Positions 57,983-64,000 of a stretch of 64,000 bases of DNA are shown one piece after another. Below the pieces are notes generated by a model. The model was not told the DNA's origin. It saw only the letters and a list, made by a program, of their open reading frames with translations, and made no database searches. Every line of letters starts with the position of its first letter. The first letter of the stretch is position 1. The position numbers and the translations under genes are program-made. Source of the DNA: Perilla frutescens (lineage: Eukaryota; Streptophyta; Magnoliopsida; Lamiales; Lamiaceae); the NCBI GenBank assembly GCA_026008535.1, contig BRKX01000014.1:49339006-49403005 (forward strand). Reading direction: 5' to 3'.

Positions 57983-60900
57983 TCAGATGAATGTTAATTT
58001 TCTGTTTTCGAATTAACTAAGTTTGTTGCTATTTTTATCAGGCTCGTGATGCATTGACAAGCTAGCACAAGCAGGAATCAAATTATGGATTGTTAGTAAT
58101 TTATTTTAGTTGCTTAGATTTTTGTTAGTTTGTATGTGTCCAGTGAGACGAGTTGATCCAGTTCGTGGAGAAATTAAAATCACGACCATCATTCTCTTCT
58201 ATAGAGGGTTTGAATCTAAACTTTTAAGCATGTGCCATTTCTGAATTTATTGTTAAATTCCCACAACCCATCCCATATAAGGGCCTTTGGTCCTGTCACT
58301 ATTTCATTGGATGAGAATTTAAGGCAAAATGCTATTTTATTTGCCTTATTCCAATTTGAGCTGAAACAAATTTCAGTTTGTCTCTTCCACTTTTCATTCT
58401 CGCTAGATTTCTTGATTATAGGTGAGATGAAACAAGGATGCTACATAATATATATCTCATTTGATTTTTAGAGATGCTATCGATTTATTTCCTCAAGCAC
58501 CTTAATGTTTCTTTTCCCACATGTGTGTCTTCAATCGTTATTAGTGTTTCTAACCATTTTGAGTGATTTGTGGTAGGAGTGATCATGAGAAACCTATTTA
58601 AGTGCATATTTTTCTATGAGTGATTTGTCATCTTTCCAGATATTTGGTTGTCTTGCTTGAAGGGTGCAATAAAATAGAGACCAAGAACCAAGCAAACGAT
58701 GTTTTTTTCCTTCATTCACACACTCAATAAGGAATACTAAATTGAATTAATTTATACACAAGGAAAAATATTACCAAATCAATTATCCGGTCTTAAGAAT
58801 TAAAAAAAAATCATATAAATTGCAAATGCATTCAAAGGTAATGAATTGTTTGACAATTAATTATTTTTTTATTTGCTCATGTTTGTGGTGTTCTGGTGAG
58901 GGTTGAGGTTGAATGACATTAATATGTGATGTTATTGGCATCAATTTTATTTTGTTGAATTTTGTAATGTAATGAACGCCGTGCTACGCAGGGTGTTCTT
59001 CACATTAAAACTGAATATTATTATAAATCATTCCCAGATAATTTAATATATATGTATATATGTATATATGTATATAGTGTCTAATTTTATGAAAAAAATT
59101 GTTGATCAATGCCCTCTATTTACTTTAAATATGGGTTTTTTTTTTATAATTGATCCAAATGTTTTACATCGATAATACCTATGGTATGTAGTGAATCCAT
59201 TTACGTACGAAGTGTCTCATCTTTATAATCCATGTTTATTTAAATCTTGTGAGTCCATTTATGACGTTTCTCATCTTTATAATCCATGTTTTGGGTGACA
59301 TGAAGGTCGCAAAATTTCAAATCATGGAATAGAGAAGATTGCTTATGATTGCTATAAATCCATTTATCTCGAAATAGAGAAGACTGCTTATAATTGCAAT
59401 AAAATCCATTTTCGGAGAAGCTCTGTTATGAATATGAAAGTATACAAAGTTTGGCTATTGGCATTGGCATTGACATTGACGGTAAACATTTTGTTGTCTC
59501 CAACAATCTAATTTCTCTAACCTGGCTTCATTATAATAAAAAAAGCCCAATTGCAAAAAATATATGTATACATAATACATTAATTAAATTCAGACAAATT
59601 ACATGAATTAACCTCGCAACATCTGGAAAATTATGTCCATCAATGCATCATTCTAGTAGGAACCAATATAGAGCCACCTTGCATTTGTAATTATTCCCAT
59701 GCTTTGACTAAACTCCAATTTGTAGTCTTTCTTGTGATTTAGCTTGATAATTTTGTCATTGACAAGGATTTGTGAATTGAAGTATTCAGCGCTCTATCTT
59801 TTGTGGTATAGACATTCAATGCTACAAAAGAACAAACTAAATCAATGAATGAGTTAAATCTCTTTCAAGCCTGTGTGCACTGATTTTGGCTGGCAGTTTT
59901 TTGCTTATCTGGCAGAAAATGAAATCTGTTTAGTATGCAAGCTTTTGATCAGATGAAAGAGTTGAATACTAGGTATATATTAATATATTGTGACAGAAGA
60001 TGAATTACCAACTCATCATATCCAACCGACCTTCCCTATTCAGTCTCTCAGACTATTGTGAAAAATACAATGAATTCAATGGCACATTAGTTCCTAAATT
60101 TCCTAAATTTTCATGATGTATGTGCATGTTTAGTTTTCAGTGTATATTGACTTTGTGTATCTTTATTAGTTTTGTTGATTCAATATATGGCATGGCCCAT
60201 CATTTGGTATTTGATAAGGTGCAAAATGCGATTGTAATAAATTCTTCTTTGCTTTTTTTTTTTCTTATGGCTATCCATATCGTAAAATGACTCTTTGATC
60301 ACTATAGTACAAACACAATCTATATTGGTTAGAGATAGTGCATGATGAAATAGTACACATTTCTTATACAATCTATGATTAATGGAATTTTAAAAATATA
60401 TTTAATTTGTGAAATACAGTCTATGATTAAAGAAAATTAAACAATTATTAATAAAAATGTATAATGTAAAGTAACTATTTTAATTCATATAAAGTACCTA
60501 TATTTTTAACATAGATTAACTTTTTTCTTCATAGCACTTATATTAAAAATAAGGAAATTATAGCTGAAATACATTATAATATGTTATTTATTTATATAAA
60601 TTTGCATGATGATAAATTAACGATTTTTTTTTCTCAAAATATCAAATTATATAAATTATTAATAAGATGTTATTTATTTATATGATAACGATTTTTTTCA
60701 TTCTCAAACTATCAAATTATACACAATTATTTTTTAATTATCTATTTGAAGTAGTTTGGATATACTCTAGAATTTTCAAACTAGCGATCATATTATTTAA
60801 CATAAAAATTTTACACTGTCAAAATTCTATGAAAATACGTACTTCGAATGTTTTAAAATTCAAATCATATAATTTTTTTTTGCATGAAGTATATGTATTT

Positions 60901-61216
60901 TGATAAAATGAATGAATAGAAAATATGGGTTTAGAATGTCAGTGAGAGACATAATAAATGAGTTGACAACACAACAAAGTATCGATGTACTGAGATTAAT
61001 TATCAAATAAACTAAACTATGTTCAAATTATATAGAGATTAGCAAATATTTTTTCACTATAGTTTCTTAATAAACTTTAGTAGATGAATAATTATGATAT
61101 AAATGTTGTAAAATTAGACGCTATACATTAAAATTATATGCATATATGTTTTTATTTAAATTAAAATATTTGCGCATAAAGTTTACGAAAAATATTTAGT
61201 TGTAACGTAGTGAACG
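57983..61216. other. AT-rich noncoding DNA
   Basis: No gene is seen. Local repeats include two copies of CTCATCTTTATAATCCATGT (about 59218 and 59270) and two of ATGTTATTTATTTATAT (about 60580 and 60668). GAACGCCGTGCTACGCAGGG at about 58975 looks like a worn version of the Helitron hairpin at 61217. Confidence 0.45.
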
Positions 61217-61245
61217 CCGTGCATTGCACGGGCGTAATACACTAG
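61217..61245 (+). mobile_element. Helitron-type 3' terminus
   Basis: The palindrome CCGTGCATTGCACGG (61217-61231) is followed ten bases later by CTAG (61242-61245). The next base is G rather than the usual T. The element would extend leftward; no 5' end was identified. Confidence 0.5.
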
Positions 61246-62937
61246 GAACTTTGAAAAATAAACAAAAAAATGTTGCCTATTGCGAACGGCGGTCTCGGTG
61301 TGATGTCGGAGCAGATTTGACTTTCTTCAACACAAGGTATAGAACTTTCAGTTCGAAAACCCAATTTCTCAACCGATGCCAATTAATTTATGATTATTTC
61401 TACCCAATTATGGAAGTGAGGATAATTTTTCTGTGTGTACACTATCATTGTGTTTTTTTTTTCTTTTTCTTATATATTTCTTGGAGTAGAACATATATAT
61501 TTGCTCATAATCTGAAAATCATATACTAGATCAGTTAATTTCTTGTGTTTTTTGGTTTTTTGAATTGTGTAATTTTAAATTATTGGTGATTTGTTTTTGG
61601 TTTTGTGTTAATTCAATTTTTTTGGGGGTTTTCTTTTCCAAAAATGAACAACTACACAATTTTCTGTAGCTTTTCACGGTTGTATGTGAAATAAATATTT
61701 CCAATTATTTTCTACTCTATTGTTACTTAATGCGGAATTTATTGAGAAAATATGGTGGATATTGGCATTTTGTTATGTAAAATTTTATCTACAATTTTGT
61801 TGTTAGTGTATGATAATGAATAATGATAATTATGTTATTTGTCAAAACAAGCACAATACATCAGCATGCGCAGTGCGGGCAAAATATGTTGAATGGTTTA
61901 ATGATTTCCTATGCAGCACCAACCGTGTAGGTCTAATCATTCAATTTTGTTGTCCGAACACCAACTAATTTGTTGATAAATTATAATGAGACACTCATAC
62001 TTTGCTGCTAATTGGGTTTACAATATAAATCAAATTATTATAAACATTGTATACGTGTACACACATATTTGTAAGCTATCCAATGTATCTCATGGTGATA
62101 ATTTATGTTAATTGCATGGATATACAGAACAAACATGTTCTCTTTCCTTTTATCTTTTCAAACTTTCATTTATGTATTCAGACTTTTGAATGCAGGTGAT
62201 TGTTACTTTTATGGCCATAGTGTTCGATGAATATACCTGCAAAAAAGCCAATATGACGCCAGCATTTATCTTCTGGATTTAACATTATCAAATGTTGGAA
62301 TAGCATTACATATCATTTAGAGTACTTTTGGATTCAAATGTATGTTGTTTCTCATATATGTGTCTTTAATATAATCATATGAACGTGTTTATAGTACCTT
62401 TGAATTCAAATGTATGTTGTTTCTCATATATGTGTCTTTAATATAATCATATGAACGTGGCAAATATTGAGTTGTGGTACTGAAGTGGAAAATGTTGATT
62501 GTTTACTGCCTCGATAGAACTAAGCTAGCCCATTTGTGTTGCGAGGGATTATTTTTTTGTTGTGAGTGCACTCTACAATTGTTTGAACGTATCTTTCTTA
62601 ATTATTTTGATCATTGTATTTTTGTTCATCTATAAATAGGTTGTCTTATATTTGATTTGGAAGAATGCTTAGTAAAAATGTGTTAAAAGGGAGTGTCTAC
62701 CTGCCTTTGGGGTTGATTTTAGGATTTCTGGAATTGGGGAGATTATGGAGAGTTGGTTGTAGAGTATTTATATATACTATTAATTTTGAAGGTACCAGTG
62801 TAAAATCTTGCTTCACGAGATTGTGCTTGCTATTGATATGTAACAATGATGCACAAGGAAATCCTATCCTTTTTTTTTTCTTCAATCAATAAGTTGTACA
62901 TAATTTCCTAATTCTGCTTGAAAAAGATTTTCTCATA
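61246..62937. other. AT-rich noncoding DNA with 72-bp duplication
   Basis: No gene is recognised; the 101-codon frame starting at 61224 overlaps the Helitron end and has no known domain. A tandem duplication lies at 62321-62459. Confidence 0.45.
62321..62459 (+). repeat. 72-bp tandem duplication
   Basis: Units start AGTACTTTTGGATTCAAATG (62321) and AGTACCTTTGAATTCAAATG (62393) and then read the same through ATATGAACGTG. Two differences were seen. Confidence 0.92.
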
Positions 62938-63401
62938 CTCCCTCCGTCCCGATTATATAGTCCACATTTCTATTTTGAGGTGTCCCGATTATATAGTTCC
63001 ATTACTATAAGTAGTGTATTTTTAATAGGAATGTACAATTATACCCTTATTAGGTTTTCGAAATTAAAAAAATTAAACATTTAAGTTTGTGAAAGTTATA
63101 AATCTTAAATATTATTTTTTCAGAAAAAGAGAAACATTAATTAAAATTGAACAACTTAATTAATTTGCATGTACTTGAATTTGATCAATTGTATTGATAT
63201 TCATTGTATTTGCACTTCATTAATTGTATATTTTCTTTGTTTCAAAAAATTAATACATTAAAGTGGAGCTAAAATTTAAGTTTTATTAATTTTCATTAAA
63301 TAAGGTTAAAGTTGGAAGTTTAGCTTTTGTTTCTTGTTTTCATAAATATTTTTAATCTATGTGCGAGTAGAAAATGGACTATATAATGGGGACGGAGGGA
63401 G
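62938..63401. mobile_element. Stowaway-type MITE
   Basis: Begins CTCCCTCCGTCCCGATTATA and ends TATAATGGGGACGGAGGGAG, flanked by TA. At 464 bp it is longer than 7728-7985; shared blocks (GAGGTGTCCC and the GGGGACGGAGGGAG end) show they are related. Confidence 0.9.
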
Positions 63402-63403
63402 TA

Positions 63404-64000
63404 ATTTATTATGCATTTTTTATTTCCTTTTATATATATTACAATTTTTGGAATATGCTTAATATTTATTGGGCATTGAATTGGTTTGGTTCTAATTGCA
63501 GAAAAAATGGTAGATTTCGTTAGGATGTGTTTGTCCAAATTATATTTATTTTTGGTACAAATAAATTTCAAAAATTACATATATCATATAATTTTATTTA
63601 TTTATTTTTGGTACAAAGAAATTACAAAAATTACATATATCATATAATTTATTTAAAATAACTAAGATGTTATCTTCCTCTATTGAATAAATAAATAAAA
63701 TAATTTTTTAATGTTAAGTGTAAATATACATATAGAAATATATGATTTATATACTACAAAATGATGACAAATTAAATATGATTATATACTAAAAAATATT
63801 GCCAAATATAAATATAGTAAATAAATATTGTGCACACACATATGTATATATGTTATCAGATATTCTTAATGCATATATATTATTTATACATATATAAGAA
63901 TGAAATAATTTGTTATTAAAAATACAATTTCCACTAATAAAAAGACCTCGAAAACTATTGCATGAATTGATTAGTTATTTCAAAATTAAACATTATTTTT
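63404..64000. other. AT-rich noncoding DNA with tandem repeat
   Basis: A unit of about 59 bp (TTATTTTTGGTACAAAKAAAT then AAAAATTACATATATCATAT) occurs twice at about 63541-63655. No gene is seen. Confidence 0.6.

Noticed and set aside
58970..59000. Second Helitron end at 58975
   Set aside because: The hairpin is imperfect and no CTAG-type end follows.

Overview
This window is plant nuclear DNA. It is AT-rich, with intron-split genes, a CC-NBS-LRR resistance gene, L1-type LINE, copia and gypsy LTR elements, and CACTA, hAT, Mutator-like, Helitron and Stowaway elements. A eudicot is likely; an asterid such as a member of Lamiales is only a guess. I see no bacterial, organellar or viral genes. 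Nearly every coding stretch belongs to, was captured by, or was broken by a transposable element, and I cannot vouch for any fully intact host gene.

Layout. 1-8.3 kb: AT-rich DNA with an hAT element (1101-2264, 8-bp target duplication), small MITEs and a relic of resistance-gene 3' flank. 8.4-14.9 kb: one terminal LRR exon of a resistance gene on the minus strand, split by a 5.6-kb CACTA element that carries a ULP1-type cysteine protease remnant. Removing the element and one 3-bp duplication leaves an exon of 531 bp, the same length as the homologous exon at 22955-23485. 14.9-19.1 kb: a Mutator-like end, a captured coiled-coil gene fragment between 52-bp inverted repeats, and a truncated copia element. 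19.7-21.4 kb: a Pack-MULE with a DUF1645-like gene fragment. 22.6-27.1 kb: a nearly whole CC-NBS-LRR gene with a P-loop Gly-to-Glu change and two frameshifts, and a Helitron end just upstream of its ATG. 27-33 kb: AT-rich DNA with tandem and inverted duplications and a 246-bp hAT MITE.

33.2-43.6 kb: a defective copia element (plus strand) with a second copia (34300-41297, minus strand, target duplication TATGT) nested in it. 44.2-46.4 kb: a Stowaway MITE and a second Pack-MULE with the same ends as the first but a different cargo, the galacturonan-binding domain of an LRK10-like receptor kinase. 48.1-49.6 kb: a pseudogene of the EDGP/TAXI aspartic-protease-like family, split by a solo copia LTR (duplication ACACA). 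49.6-55.2 kb: a deleted copia element into which a solo gypsy LTR inserted (duplication TTCTC), into which an hAT element then inserted (8-bp duplication). 57.0-58.0 kb: a 5'-truncated LINE. 58-64 kb: AT-rich DNA with a Helitron-type 3' end and a Stowaway MITE.

The strongest signals are gene capture and gene breaking by transposons: two sibling Pack-MULEs with different cargo, a third captured fragment next to a Mutator-like end, and a resistance-gene exon with a precise CACTA insertion and an unbroken paralogue in the same window. I found no evidence for a wholly new kind of system. All identities come from reading motifs and repeats by eye; no database search was possible.
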